Position numbers and translations under genes: made by a program. From Aquimarina muelleri DSM 19832 (GTDB lineage Bacteria; Bacteroidota; Bacteroidia; Flavobacteriales; Flavobacteriaceae), in contig NZ_AUML01000006.1 of NCBI RefSeq assembly GCF_000430665.1, positions 1 through 64,000 of the forward strand: 64,000 nt of DNA, given 5' to 3'. Below, piece after piece: positions 54,300-63,409 of this stretch (position 1 is the stretch's first letter; each line of letters starts with the position of its first letter). A model generated the notes under the pieces. The model was not told the DNA's origin. It made no database searches and worked only from the letters and a program-made list of their open reading frames with translations.

Positions 54300-55256
54300 T
54301 TATCCGTTACTGTTTTCAATATCCTTATATGCTGCAATAACTTTCTTTACTAATTTATGTCGTATCACATCTTTATCATCCAAGTAAATCATACCGATTC
54401 CTTGAATATTTTTTAGCACTAACAATGCCTCTTTTAATCCAGATGTAATTCTTCTTGGCAAATCAATTTGTCCTGGATCTCCTGTTATAATAAATTTTGC
54501 ATTTTTGCCCATACGGGTCAAAAACATTTTCATCTGCGCATGTGTTGTATTTTGTGCCTCATCCAAAATTACAAACGCATTATCTAAAGTTCTACCTCTC
54601 ATAAATGCCATAGGAGCAATTTGGATAACCCCTTTCTCGATAAAGCTTTCTAATTTTTCATTAGGAATCATATCTCGTAACGCATCATACAAAGGTTGCA
54701 TATAAGGATCTAATTTTTCTTTAAGATCTCCTGGCAAAAATCCTAAATTTTCTCCCGCTTCTACAGCAGGACGTGTAAGTATTATACGTCTTACTTGTTT
54801 TTCTTTTAAAGCTCTTACTGCTAATGCAACTCCAGTATATGTTTTTCCTGTTCCCGCAGGACCAATAGCAAAAACCATATCATTTTTATTACAAGATTCC
54901 ACCAATTTTCTTTGATTAGCAGTTTGCGCTTTAATCAACTTACCTCCTACACCATGAACTAATGTTTCTCCACTATTAGCAGATGTTTCATAATCTGCTT
55001 TACTTTGGCTGGTAAGTACCCGTTCGATCACATTCTCATCTATATGATTATATTTAGCAAAATGTTCAATCAGCATATTCATGCGTTTATCAAACTCTTC
55101 GAGCATGTCTTCATCACCATACACCTGCATTTTACTGCCTCTTGCTACAATCTTTAACTTAGGAAAGTGTTTTTTTAATAATTGAATATTGCTATTCTGA
55201 AGTCCGAAAAACTCTCTCGGATTTATGTCTGTAAGTTCAATAATAAGTTCGTTCAA
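54300..55256 (-). CDS. PhoH-family ATPase
   Basis: The 318-residue protein has an N-terminal KH-like domain (about 1-100) and the PhoH ATPase with Walker A GPAGTGKT (about 132-139) and Walker B AFVILDEAQN (about 227-236). The motifs LTRPAVEAGENLGFLPGD and TGDPGQIDLP are typical. PhoH-like proteins are RNA-linked ATPases; the sequence itself shows only the ATPase. It is divergent from the SAM hydrolase gene with about 260 bases between. Confidence 0.92.
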   Translation of the reverse strand: MNELIIELTDINPREFFGLQNSNIQLLKKHFPKLKIVARGSKMQVYGDEDMLEEFDKRMNMLIEHFAKYNHIDENVIERVLTSQSKADYETSANSGETLVHGVGGKLIKAQTANQRKLVESCNKNDMVFAIGPAGTGKTYTGVALAVRALKEKQVRRIILTRPAVEAGENLGFLPGDLKEKLDPYMQPLYDALRDMIPNEKLESFIEKGVIQIAPMAFMRGRTLDNAFVILDEAQNTTHAQMKMFLTRMGKNAKFIITGDPGQIDLPRRITSGLKEALLVLKNIQGIGMIYLDDKDVIRHKLVKKVIAAYKDIENSNG

Positions 55257-55515
55257 AAGCTATCCGTATTTTAGTATGATTTTTTTTAAGGATTGACTAA
55301 GTTTGCTAAAGCTATTTTAGGTTTTGTAAGGGAAACAAAAAATGTAAAACATATTTAATAACAAACTCGTGTCTTATCAAAATAAGAGGGCTAAAGAATG
55401 TAACTTATAAGTTTTACTACCGTTTTTGACCCAAATTAAAAACTTTAAGTAACTTCATAACAAATTTACATATTTTTAAGTGCTTACAACTAAAAAATAT
55501 TAACAAATCGTATTT

Positions 55516-56346
55516 ATGCCAATAATAACCTTAACTACAGATTTTGGAATCAAAGATCATTTTGTATCTGCGGTCAAAGGGGCTATTTATACAGAGTTTC
55601 CAGATGCTAAGGTTATTGATATATCGCATGAAATTTCGCCTTTTCATATCACTGAAGCTGCATATATTATACAAAATGCATACAAAAGTTTTCCAAAAGG
55701 AAGTATTCATATTATAGGTATTGATAGTGAACTTAACCCAGAAAACAAACATATAGCTGTACAACTGGATGACCATTATTTTATTTGCGCCAATAACGGA
55801 TTAATAAGTTTAATAACATCCGAGTTTAATCCAGATAAAGTTGTAGAAATAAATATTCATGATACTATAATATCCAATTTTCCGGTATTAGATGTTTTTG
55901 TAGCAGTTGCTTGTCATATTGCACGAGGTGGCACACTTGAGGTTATAGGGAAAAACACACAAGAAATTAAAACCATAAAAGGGATTACTCCCATTGTAAA
56001 TCTAGGAGATAAACAAATAGTGGGCAGTATTATATATATAGATAATTACGGCAATTTAATTACTAATATTACTCGCAAATTATTCGAAGAAGTAGGAAAA
56101 GGTCGTAAATTTAAAATTACAGCACGTACTGCTATTTTTGAAAACGTATACCAGAGATATAGCGATGCTATCAATTTTGAAATAGAAAAAAGTAAGCGAG
56201 AAGAAGACGGTAAAAAACTAGCTATTTTTAACTCTTCTGGATATTTAGAATTAGCTATTTATAAAAGCAATCCTAAAACCGTAGGTGGAGCCTCTAGCCT
56301 ATTTGGTTTATATTATCGGGATACGGTTAGTGTAAATTTTGAATAG
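55516..56346 (+). CDS. S-adenosyl-L-methionine hydrolase (DUF62, adenosine-forming)
   Basis: The 276-residue protein matches the DUF62/SAM hydroxide adenosyltransferase family: ITLTTDFGIKDHFVSAVKG (4-22), IDISHEISPFHI, IHIIGIDSEL and IDNYGNLITNI (about 175-185). These enzymes split SAM into adenosine and methionine with water. It is followed after 29 bases by a small ABM-domain gene and then by gldFG, all on the same strand. Confidence 0.9.
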   Translation: MPIITLTTDFGIKDHFVSAVKGAIYTEFPDAKVIDISHEISPFHITEAAYIIQNAYKSFPKGSIHIIGIDSELNPENKHIAVQLDDHYFICANNGLISLITSEFNPDKVVEINIHDTIISNFPVLDVFVAVACHIARGGTLEVIGKNTQEIKTIKGITPIVNLGDKQIVGSIIYIDNYGNLITNITRKLFEEVGKGRKFKITARTAIFENVYQRYSDAINFEIEKSKREEDGKKLAIFNSSGYLELAIYKSNPKTVGGASSLFGLYYRDTVSVNFE

Positions 56347-56375
56347 TTTTATGTTATATAAAAAAACAAAAAAAA

Positions 56376-56660
56376 ATGATTAAACGAGTTGTGAAAATGG
56401 GATTTATCCCTGATCAAATTGATGCTTTTTTAGAAAATTTTGAAAACAACAAAGATAAAATCAGAAATTTTGACGGTTGTAGCCATTTAGAATTGTGGCG
56501 GGATATAAACCATCCAAATCAATTTTTTACATATAGCTATTGGAAATCTGAAGAACACCTCAATAACTATAGAAACTCTTCGTTATTCAAAGGTGTTTGG
56601 GAAAACACTAAAAACAAATTCAATCAAAAACCCGAAGCTTGGAGTATATCCGAAGTTTAA
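56376..56660 (+). CDS. Small antibiotic-monooxygenase (ABM)-domain protein
   Basis: The 94-residue protein has the dimeric alpha/beta-barrel (ABM) pattern: an early strand (IKRVVKMGF), DGCSHLELWRD, FFTYSYWKSEEHLNNYRNS and a C-terminal helix. Such proteins are small monooxygenases or heme/quinol binders, and annotation as putative quinol monooxygenase is common. It lies 29 bases after the SAM hydrolase gene. Confidence 0.8.
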   Translation: MIKRVVKMGFIPDQIDAFLENFENNKDKIRNFDGCSHLELWRDINHPNQFFTYSYWKSEEHLNNYRNSSLFKGVWENTKNKFNQKPEAWSISEV

Positions 56661-56725
56661 TTTATTTATGATATATAGCTCTCCTTATTTTCTTAATACC
56701 TGAAACTTCTAACTTAAAAACAACT

Positions 56726-59125
56726 ATGTTTGCATTAATCCGAAAAGAAATTAACACCTTTTTCTCCTCTGCCGTAGGGTATCTTGTTATTGCTGTTTTT
56801 TTGATCCTTAACAGTTTATTTTTATGGGTATTTAAAGGGCAATTTAACATACTAGATAGTGGATTTGCTGATCTTTCTCCTTTTTTTCAGATTGCCCCTT
56901 GGGTATTATTGTTTTTGGTTCCTGCAGTTACTATGCGAAGCTTTTCTGAAGAAAAAAAACAAGGTACACTCGAAGTATTATTTACAAAACCAATTAAAAT
57001 TTGGCAATTAGTTTTAGGAAAATACATAGGCAGTTTATCTTTAATCAGTATCGCGTTAGTGCCTAGTTTGCTTTATATCCTTACTATTCATCAACTCAGC
57101 AATCCCATTGGGAATATCGATATCGGTAGTATTATTGGATCTTATATCGCCTTACTTCTACTCTCCTCCCTATACACTGCAATAGGCATATTTTGTTCTT
57201 CAATTACTAACAATCAAATTGTTGCTTTTATTAGCGCAGTATTTTTATGCTTTATATTTTATTTTGGCTTTAGTAATCTTGTAGATTATGATATTTCAAT
57301 ATCCTTTTCCTCTTTTGTTGAACAACTTGGAGTACAAATGCATTATGAACGCATTAGCCAAGGTATTATAGATACAAGAGATGTTGTTTACTTTTTAAGC
57401 ATCATATTATTATGCATATTTTTCACTATTATTTCTCTTAAAAAAGGAACTATAAAACAAAAAATAAAACCTGTTAGCCTTACTCTGGGAGCTACTATCC
57501 TGCTCTTTTTATCTGGAAACTCATTATACAACCGTTTTGATCTAACACAAGATAACCGCTATACCCTTTCTAAAGCTACCAAAAACTTAGTGATCGAAGC
57601 AGCAGCCCCTGTAGTTATAGACATATTACTTGAAGGAGATTTTCCTTCAGAATTTAAACGTTTACAAATAGAAACAAAACAGCTATTAGAAGAATTTAAT
57701 TCTTTAAACCCAAACATCCAATATATTTTTACTGATCCATTAAAAGAAGAAGCTGTACGCTCGCAAACTATACTAGAATTGCAAAAATTTGGTCTTACCC
57801 CTATGGAAGTAAGTGTAAAAGAGAATGGAAAAACAGAAATAGAAACTGTTGTTCCCTGGGCTATTGTAAGTTATCAAAATAACAGCGTTAAAATCCCCCT
57901 TATAAAAAACACTATCGGAGCAACTTCTGAAGAACGTGTACAAAATTCTATACAGCAGTTAGAGTATGCTTTTGCAGACGGATTAACCAAACTTTTACAC
58001 CCTAAAAAACACAAAATCGCTGTATTAAAAGGTAACGGTCAATTACCTGATATCAAAATTGCTGATTTTATCAAAACCTTACAAGATTACTATTTTGTAG
58101 GAGCGTTTACGTTGGATTCTGTTGCTAAAAATCCCGAAAAAACACTAGCCGATTTGCAAAAGTTTGATATGATAATCAATGCAAAACCTACCGAAGCCTT
58201 TTCAGAAAAAGAAAAATATGTCCTAGATCAGTTTATAATGAATGGTGGTAAATCTCTTTGGCTTTTAGAATCTGTAGCAATGGAAATTGATAGTCTAATG
58301 AATCCCGAAGGAGCTTCTGTTGCCATAATGCAAGATTTAAGGTTAGGAGATGTATTATTCTCTTATGGGGTACGAGTTAATCCAGTTTTGGTTAATGATT
58401 TGTATTCTGCACCACTAGTATTAGTATCTGGACAAGGAAATGAAACTCAATTTACTCCATATCCTTGGTTTTATGGATCCTTAACTAAAAGCACCAGCAA
58501 CCATCCTATCGTAAAAAACATAGAATCTGTAAAATTTGAATTTTCAAACCAAATTGATACGTTAAAAAATAGTATTAAAAAAACAATATTATTAACTAGT
58601 TCTGATAAATCTAAGATAGAAGGTGTTCCAAAAGAAATACGATTAGATAATATTATAAGAAAAAAACCAGACATAAGCAGTTATACCCAAGGGCCTCAAA
58701 ACCTGGCTGTACTATTAGAAGGAAACTTTAAGTCTACGTATAAAAGTAGAATAAAACCTTTTAAAATAAAAAGTGATAAAGAAAATAGTAGCGCTACAAA
58801 AATGATTATTATTGGAGATGGAGATATTATAAAAAACCAAACCAGAAAAGGACAACCAGTAGAGCTAGGTTTTGACCCATCTATGAATCTAAAATACGGA
58901 AACAAAGAATTTTTATTAAATACTGTTAACTATTTGTTAGATGACTCTGGTCTTATCGAACTAAGAAGTAAAGAAGTTAAAATAGCCTTTTTAAATATTG
59001 ACAAAACTATTGCTAATAAATCTCTTTGGCAGACTATTAATATTTTAGTACCGTTATTAGTTTTATTCTGCTTTGGAACTATATTCTCTTTTATTAGGAG
59101 AAAAAAGTACCAGAAAAACTCTTAA
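56726..59125 (+). CDS. gldFG: Fused gliding-motility ABC proteins GldF-GldG
   Basis: One uninterrupted 799-residue frame joins two proteins normally encoded separately. Residues 1-240 are GldF, an ABC-2 type permease with about six membrane helices (MRSFSEEKKQGTLEVLFTKP at 70-89). Residues 250-799 are GldG, with its N-terminal membrane helix (about 250-268), the signature YNRFDLTQDNRYTLS (268-282), a large periplasmic region, and a final helix (about 767-787) with a basic tail. In Flavobacterium johnsoniae GldA, GldF and GldG are reported to form a transporter needed for gliding and for GldJ stability. The ATPase gene gldA is not adjacent. A terminator follows at 59139. Confidence 0.88.
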   Translation: MFALIRKEINTFFSSAVGYLVIAVFLILNSLFLWVFKGQFNILDSGFADLSPFFQIAPWVLLFLVPAVTMRSFSEEKKQGTLEVLFTKPIKIWQLVLGKYIGSLSLISIALVPSLLYILTIHQLSNPIGNIDIGSIIGSYIALLLLSSLYTAIGIFCSSITNNQIVAFISAVFLCFIFYFGFSNLVDYDISISFSSFVEQLGVQMHYERISQGIIDTRDVVYFLSIILLCIFFTIISLKKGTIKQKIKPVSLTLGATILLFLSGNSLYNRFDLTQDNRYTLSKATKNLVIEAAAPVVIDILLEGDFPSEFKRLQIETKQLLEEFNSLNPNIQYIFTDPLKEEAVRSQTILELQKFGLTPMEVSVKENGKTEIETVVPWAIVSYQNNSVKIPLIKNTIGATSEERVQNSIQQLEYAFADGLTKLLHPKKHKIAVLKGNGQLPDIKIADFIKTLQDYYFVGAFTLDSVAKNPEKTLADLQKFDMIINAKPTEAFSEKEKYVLDQFIMNGGKSLWLLESVAMEIDSLMNPEGASVAIMQDLRLGDVLFSYGVRVNPVLVNDLYSAPLVLVSGQGNETQFTPYPWFYGSLTKSTSNHPIVKNIESVKFEFSNQIDTLKNSIKKTILLTSSDKSKIEGVPKEIRLDNIIRKKPDISSYTQGPQNLAVLLEGNFKSTYKSRIKPFKIKSDKENSSATKMIIIGDGDIIKNQTRKGQPVELGFDPSMNLKYGNKEFLLNTVNYLLDDSGLIELRSKEVKIAFLNIDKTIANKSLWQTINILVPLLVLFCFGTIFSFIRRKKYQKNS

Positions 59126-59138
59126 AAAATATAACTCT

Positions 59139-59169
59139 AACCCAGTACAGCAACGTAACTGGGTTTTTT
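59139..59169 (+). terminator. Terminator after gldFG
   Basis: AACCCAGT (59139-59146) pairs with ACTGGGTT (59158-59165), and the T-run continues to 59169. It lies 14 bases after the gldFG stop. Confidence 0.8.
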
Positions 59170-59389
59170 GTACTAAAGTGAAGAAAAAAATCTATTATTT
59201 CAGGAATCACAAATCGTTTACCTTCCCAAACGAGAATAATACGATTTACGAATAACACCTTCTAAAAATTGTATTGAAATTCCATAAAAAACCAAAAGCT
59301 AAACGATAAAAATATAATATCGCTCTACAGTTAAAGATAAAAACCCCACATAAAACCTTAATAATTGCTATAGTTAAACAAGAAATCCA

Positions 59390-59500
59390 GCCGTATTTTA
59401 CGACAACACATCCAGTAGCACTGGAATCGTCCCGCGTTTTACGGCAGCATATCCAGTGGCACTGGAATCGCCCCGTATTTTACGAGACGTTTTCCAGTTT
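59390..59500. repeat. GC-rich 41-base tandem repeat, about 2.7 copies
   Basis: Units start at 59390, 59431 and 59472 (the last partial). Each opens with CCCG(T/C)(A/G)TTTTACG and the complete ones carry an inner palindrome CCAGT(A/G)GCACTGG, then AATCG. The base composition is unlike the surrounding AT-rich DNA. Confidence 0.75.
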
Positions 59501-59660
59501 GGTTTACTCATTCTAAATAACACACATATACACCTGAATATCAAATAAATAAAATTATACATCAATAAATAGTTCGCAAACAATTATTAGCAATACAAAT
59601 TAGAGATTTTTAAAACAAAAGGAGATATACGTACTATTTTAAAGTATAATTGATATTAAA

Positions 59661-59811
59661 CCTACTTTGTCATCTTATATATACTTTTATTTGATTTTTG
59701 GATTTACCATTAACATTCCTCTAAACCTCTCTTCGAAAGGGAGACTTTTACTCCTTCCTTTGAAGGAGGGCCAGGATGGATGCATTTTTAAACCTAAGAT
59801 AACAAAGTAGG
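59661..59811. repeat. 151-base element bounded by inverted repeats
   Basis: CCTACTTTGTCATCTTA (59661-59677) and TAAGATAACAAAGTAGG (59795-59811) are inverted copies with 16 of 17 positions matching. The inside contains further small stems (CTCCTTCCTTTGAAGGAGG; TCTCTTCGAAAGGGAGA), a type of GC-richer sequence I associate with dispersed intergenic repeats in Bacteroidota. There is no coding content. Confidence 0.6.
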
Positions 59812-59863
59812 ATAAAACCCTTAACTTAATTACATCGATAATCTGGGTTAAAATTCTATTTTC

Positions 59864-59871
59864 TATCTTTG
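59864..59871 (+). promoter_or_regulatory. TAnnTTTG promoter box for the ABC ATPase
   Basis: TATCTTTG lies about 100 bases before the first ATG (59972) but only about 50 before the point where ABC-domain homology begins. It supports a start codon upstream of that ATG. Confidence 0.45.
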
Positions 59872-59971
59872 ATAAAGAATAGCCCTAAAACTATACACCA
59901 TCGAGTCTGAAATTCTAAATATCGTTCTTAAAACAGAAAATCTTTCTATTGGTTACCGAACCAAAAAGAAA

Positions 59972-60694
59972 ATGAATGTTATTGCTACAGATATTAATCT
60001 CAAATTGCACCAAGGCGAACTTATAGGCTTAGTAGGTGCTAACGGAATCGGAAAATCTACTTTATTACGAACCTTATCCCGAGTGCAACCTGCTCTACAT
60101 GGCAAAGTTTTATTATCAGACCAAGATATTCAATCTTTTAAATCGGTTGAATTAGCCTCTCAACTAAGTATAGTTTTAACAGAACAAATTGCTTCAAAAA
60201 ATCTAACCGTTCAAGAACTGGTAGCATTAGGTAGGCAACCATACACCAATTGGGTAGGGACAATGGCCGAAGCAGATATAGAAAAAATAAGAAAAGCAAT
60301 TGAAATTACTCATATTACAAGTTTAGTAAACAAAAGGTGTTTTGAACTAAGCGATGGGCAAATGCAAAAAGCACTCATTGCACGTGCAATAGCACAGGAC
60401 ACCCCCTTTATAATGCTAGATGAACCTACCACACATTTAGATATTTATCATAAGGCATATATTTTAAAGCTATTAAAACGTCTTGCTTTTGAAACAAAAA
60501 AAACAATACTTTTTTCTACACACGAAATAGATTTTGCAATACAATTATGCGATAAAATGATAGTTATGAATCGTGATGGATTTGAGTTTGGAAGACCAAA
60601 AGAGTTAATACAATGTCGTGCATTCTCTTCTCTTTTTCCTGAAGATTTAATTCTTTTTGATACACAAACTGGTAGTTATAAGGTAAGAAGCTAA
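59972..60694 (+). CDS. FecE-like ABC transporter ATPase (iron/heme-chelate type), N-terminal start uncertain
   Basis: The ATPase has Walker A GANGIGKST, a Q-loop region, the variant signature LSDGQMQKALIARA, Walker B FIMLDEP and the switch His in FSTHEID. It is of the FecE/BtuD type that powers uptake of ferric siderophores, heme or cobalamin. From the first ATG it has 240 residues, but the same frame is open upstream from 59876 and encodes the conserved first strand and A-loop LKTENLSIGYR (59927-59959). No ATG, GTG or TTG precedes that part in frame. A rare ATT/ATC start (59912 or 59921) or a damaged start is likely. No permease or binding-protein gene is adjacent, so it is an orphan. Confidence 0.85.
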   Translation: MNVIATDINLKLHQGELIGLVGANGIGKSTLLRTLSRVQPALHGKVLLSDQDIQSFKSVELASQLSIVLTEQIASKNLTVQELVALGRQPYTNWVGTMAEADIEKIRKAIEITHITSLVNKRCFELSDGQMQKALIARAIAQDTPFIMLDEPTTHLDIYHKAYILKLLKRLAFETKKTILFSTHEIDFAIQLCDKMIVMNRDGFEFGRPKELIQCRAFSSLFPEDLILFDTQTGSYKVRS

Positions 60695-60859
60695 ATACTT
60701 TTCTACTATGAAAAAACCAACACCTGCCTCCCATTATTAACTCTTTAACGATTAAATGTGCCTCTAATGGTATAACAGTACATATTTTACGCTATCTGCA
60801 ACACACTATTTGAGCTGAAAACAATACTTTTACACAGAATTTAAAAAACCTATGCAATT

Positions 60860-61900
60860 ATGAACAAAATTTTAAAATTTAAATCAATTTTAACCTTATT
60901 TATTATCGCTGCTGTTACATTTAGCTGTAGCTCTGATGATAATGAAGATATACAAGGTCCAAGTACAGAAACAACTTTTGATCTAAAAGTAACGAATACT
61001 AATGCAGGTAATACTGCTGAACGTGATTTAAAAATTACTACAGCAGAACTTAACTCAAAAGTGAAAGTAAATGTAACTTTTACTTCTGAGAAATCGATGA
61101 GACGATTATATATTGCTCAAAGTATAAACGGTGAAACCAATATTCCTTTTATATTTGACAGTCAAGAGGTAGATGAAAAAAAAGATGGATCTGTTGATCT
61201 TGTAGGGGATGACAAAAAAACATTTACTTTTAATATCGATTTTAATACTCCTACAACTGCAGATGGTACTATTACTTATATCCTTTGGACTACCACAGGA
61301 AGAGGAGACTTTAGAGATATCAGTAAAAGAAATGCTATCGGGGATTTTGATTTTGGAACAATCACAATCAAAGCTGGTAATGGTGCTGTAGGTGATGGAT
61401 TAAAATCTTACACACAAACTATCCTTAACGCTCCATTAGGAGACGGTTCTTCTAGTACATTTATGTCTATTTTTGATGGAGAGATTTATAAAATTAATGA
61501 AGGAGAAGAATTAGCTTCTTTATGGGATTTTGGATATTACTACGGTAATACGAATAAAGCGTCTTTGGCATCTGCGAACAACTATCCTACTGATATTATA
61601 AATGTACCAGCTATAGGTGGTGTAACTGCTGATGAATTAAATAAAGTCTATTTTGAATTATCATCTAAAACTGTTGCTGAATTTGATGCAATAACCACAA
61701 AAAGTGATTTAGATTTTATTGTACAATCTACAAGTCAAAGAATAAACAACTTAGCAGTTGGTAATGTAATAGATTTTGTAGATAACTATGGCAATAAAGG
61801 AATGATAAAAATTATTGAAATAGTTTCTGGTACTGGAACTAGCGGTAAAATTACATTTGATATAAAAGTACAAACTAAAGACATTACACTTAAGCTATAA
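60860..61900 (+). CDS. Secreted lipoprotein, unknown function
   Basis: The 346-residue protein has a lipoprotein signal peptide with lipobox FSCSS (Cys23) followed by an acidic stretch typical of Bacteroidota surface lipoproteins. The mature part is rich in beta strands, Thr and Asp, with the pattern of a tandem beta-sandwich; no catalytic motif is apparent. It lies about 165 bases after the orphan ABC ATPase gene and ends in a strong terminator at 61936, so it is a single gene or the end of a unit. I do not recognise the family. Confidence 0.75.
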   Translation: MNKILKFKSILTLFIIAAVTFSCSSDDNEDIQGPSTETTFDLKVTNTNAGNTAERDLKITTAELNSKVKVNVTFTSEKSMRRLYIAQSINGETNIPFIFDSQEVDEKKDGSVDLVGDDKKTFTFNIDFNTPTTADGTITYILWTTTGRGDFRDISKRNAIGDFDFGTITIKAGNGAVGDGLKSYTQTILNAPLGDGSSSTFMSIFDGEIYKINEGEELASLWDFGYYYGNTNKASLASANNYPTDIINVPAIGGVTADELNKVYFELSSKTVAEFDAITTKSDLDFIVQSTSQRINNLAVGNVIDFVDNYGNKGMIKIIEIVSGTGTSGKITFDIKVQTKDITLKL

Positions 61901-61935
61901 TTTTATAATTAATAAAATTATTAACAGATAATAGT

Positions 61936-61972
61936 AAGAGGCTATCTTTTTAAAAAGATAGCCTCTTTTTTT
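61936..61972 (+). terminator. Terminator after lipoprotein gene
   Basis: AAGAGGCTATCTTTTT and AAAAAGATAGCCTCTT form a perfect palindromic stem (61936-61967) followed by more T residues. Confidence 0.88.
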
Positions 61973-62005
61973 AATCTACTGAACAAGGTATCCCTGCTAA
62001 ATCTT

Positions 62006-62013
62006 TATCTTTG
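62006..62013 (+). promoter_or_regulatory. TAnnTTTG promoter box for rmuC
   Basis: TATCTTTG lies 17 bases before the ATG at 62031. Confidence 0.5.
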
Positions 62014-62030
62014 AATAAACGAAAGAGTAC

Positions 62031-63377
62031 ATGTCAGAATACACACCAATCATCATTGCTATAACAACAATGATAATTTCAATTATCGCTGGTTTTTTTA
62101 TAGGTAAATATGTAATAACATTACAGTATAAGAGCGAAAAAAGTACTGTTGATGAAAGAGCTAATCAATTATTAGTACAATTTAACGAATATAAAAACAC
62201 TTCAGAAAAACAAGTATCTGAAATAACTAAAGAACGAGAAGAGATTCGTAGAGAAAAAGATTTTCTTAGTACAGAACTTACTCGCCGTAATTCGGAATAT
62301 GAAAATTTGCTCCTAAAAAATAAAGAGCAAAAAGGTGAAGTTGAAAAACTCCAAGAAAAATTCACTAAAGAATTTGAAAACCTTGCTAATAAAATTCTCG
62401 AAGAAAAATCTAATAAATTTACAGAGCAGAATAAAGAAAATATCAAAAACATTCTAAATCCTTTACAAGAAAAGATCAATACGTTTGAAAACAGAATTGA
62501 ACAAACTCATAAAGAAAGTATTGATTACCATGCCGCTTTGCGCCAACAAATAATTGGTCTTAAAGATCTTAATGAGCAAATGAGTAAAGAGACAACCAAC
62601 CTAACCAAAGCATTAAAAGGAGACAGTAAAATGCAAGGTAATTGGGGAGAACTGGTACTGGAACGTGTATTAGAAAAATCTGGATTAGAAAAAGATCGAG
62701 AATATTTTGTGCAGCAAAGTTTTACAAAAGAAGATGGTCAAAGAGTTATGCCAGATGTAGTAATTTATCTGCCAGACAATAAAAAAATGATTATTGACTC
62801 TAAAGTAACACTTACTGCTTATGAACGATATGTAAATGAAGAAGATGAGACCTTACAAGCTGTCCATCTTAAAGAGCATATCACCTCATTAAAACGCCAT
62901 GTTGACCAGTTGTCTGAAAAAAATTATCAAGATTTATACGATATTGAATCTCCCGACTTTATACTAATGTTTGTTCCTATTGAACCTGCATTTGCAATCG
63001 CCATAAATCAGGATAATAAATTATATAACCAAGCATTTGAAAAAAACATAGTAATTGTTACCCCTTCTACCCTACTTGCTACCTTGCGAACTATTGATAC
63101 TATGTGGAACAATGAAAAACAACAACGTAATGCTATCGAAATTGCTCGTCAAGCAGGAGCTTTGTATGATAAATTTGAAGGACTGGTTAAAGACCTTATG
63201 GGTGTTGGTAAAAAAATTGATGATACAAAAAAAGATTATTCGGCAGCAATGAATAAATTAGTAGAAGGCAAAGGAAACTTAATTACTAGTGTAGAAAAAT
63301 TAAAAAAAATGGGAGCTAAAGCTAAAAAATCTTTACCCGAAGCTATTATTAACAGAGCTATAGAAGAAAACGAATAA
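62031..63377 (+). CDS. rmuC: DNA recombination protein RmuC
   Basis: The 448-residue protein has an N-terminal membrane helix (about 7-27), a long coiled coil (about 40-200) and the RmuC nuclease-like domain (about 205-400) with GNWGELVLERVLEKSGL, PDVVIYLPDNKKMIIDSKV (restriction-endonuclease-like Asp...Asp-x-Lys) and MFVPIEPAF. RmuC limits recombination at inverted repeats in E. coli. It is followed 32 bases later by a small membrane protein gene and then by another membrane-anchored protein gene. Confidence 0.93.
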   Translation: MSEYTPIIIAITTMIISIIAGFFIGKYVITLQYKSEKSTVDERANQLLVQFNEYKNTSEKQVSEITKEREEIRREKDFLSTELTRRNSEYENLLLKNKEQKGEVEKLQEKFTKEFENLANKILEEKSNKFTEQNKENIKNILNPLQEKINTFENRIEQTHKESIDYHAALRQQIIGLKDLNEQMSKETTNLTKALKGDSKMQGNWGELVLERVLEKSGLEKDREYFVQQSFTKEDGQRVMPDVVIYLPDNKKMIIDSKVTLTAYERYVNEEDETLQAVHLKEHITSLKRHVDQLSEKNYQDLYDIESPDFILMFVPIEPAFAIAINQDNKLYNQAFEKNIVIVTPSTLLATLRTIDTMWNNEKQQRNAIEIARQAGALYDKFEGLVKDLMGVGKKIDDTKKDYSAAMNKLVEGKGNLITSVEKLKKMGAKAKKSLPEAIINRAIEENE

Positions 63378-63409
63378 ATCGTATTAAAAAAAAACATAAA
63401 CTGATAATT

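Larger units (their letters stand above)
59126..59971. other. Gene-free stretch rich in repeats
   Basis: About 850 bases without a credible gene. It holds the gldFG terminator (59139-59169), a copy of the dispersed 15-base motif (59239-59253), GC-rich 41-base tandem repeats (59390-59500), an inverted-repeat element (59661-59811) and the promoter and 5' coding part of the ABC ATPase (59864 onward). Confidence 0.6.

Noticed and set aside
59073-59255. A 60-residue rightward reading frame overlapping the gldFG end
   Set aside because: It runs through the gldFG stop and its terminator in another frame, so it is not a plausible gene.
59390-59500. Possible CRISPR array
   Set aside because: The units are directly adjacent with internal variation rather than identical repeats separated by unique spacers, and no cas gene is present.
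59398-59583. A 61-residue leftward reading frame over the tandem repeats
   Set aside because: It is built from the 41-base repeats, has no recognisable protein pattern and no start signal.
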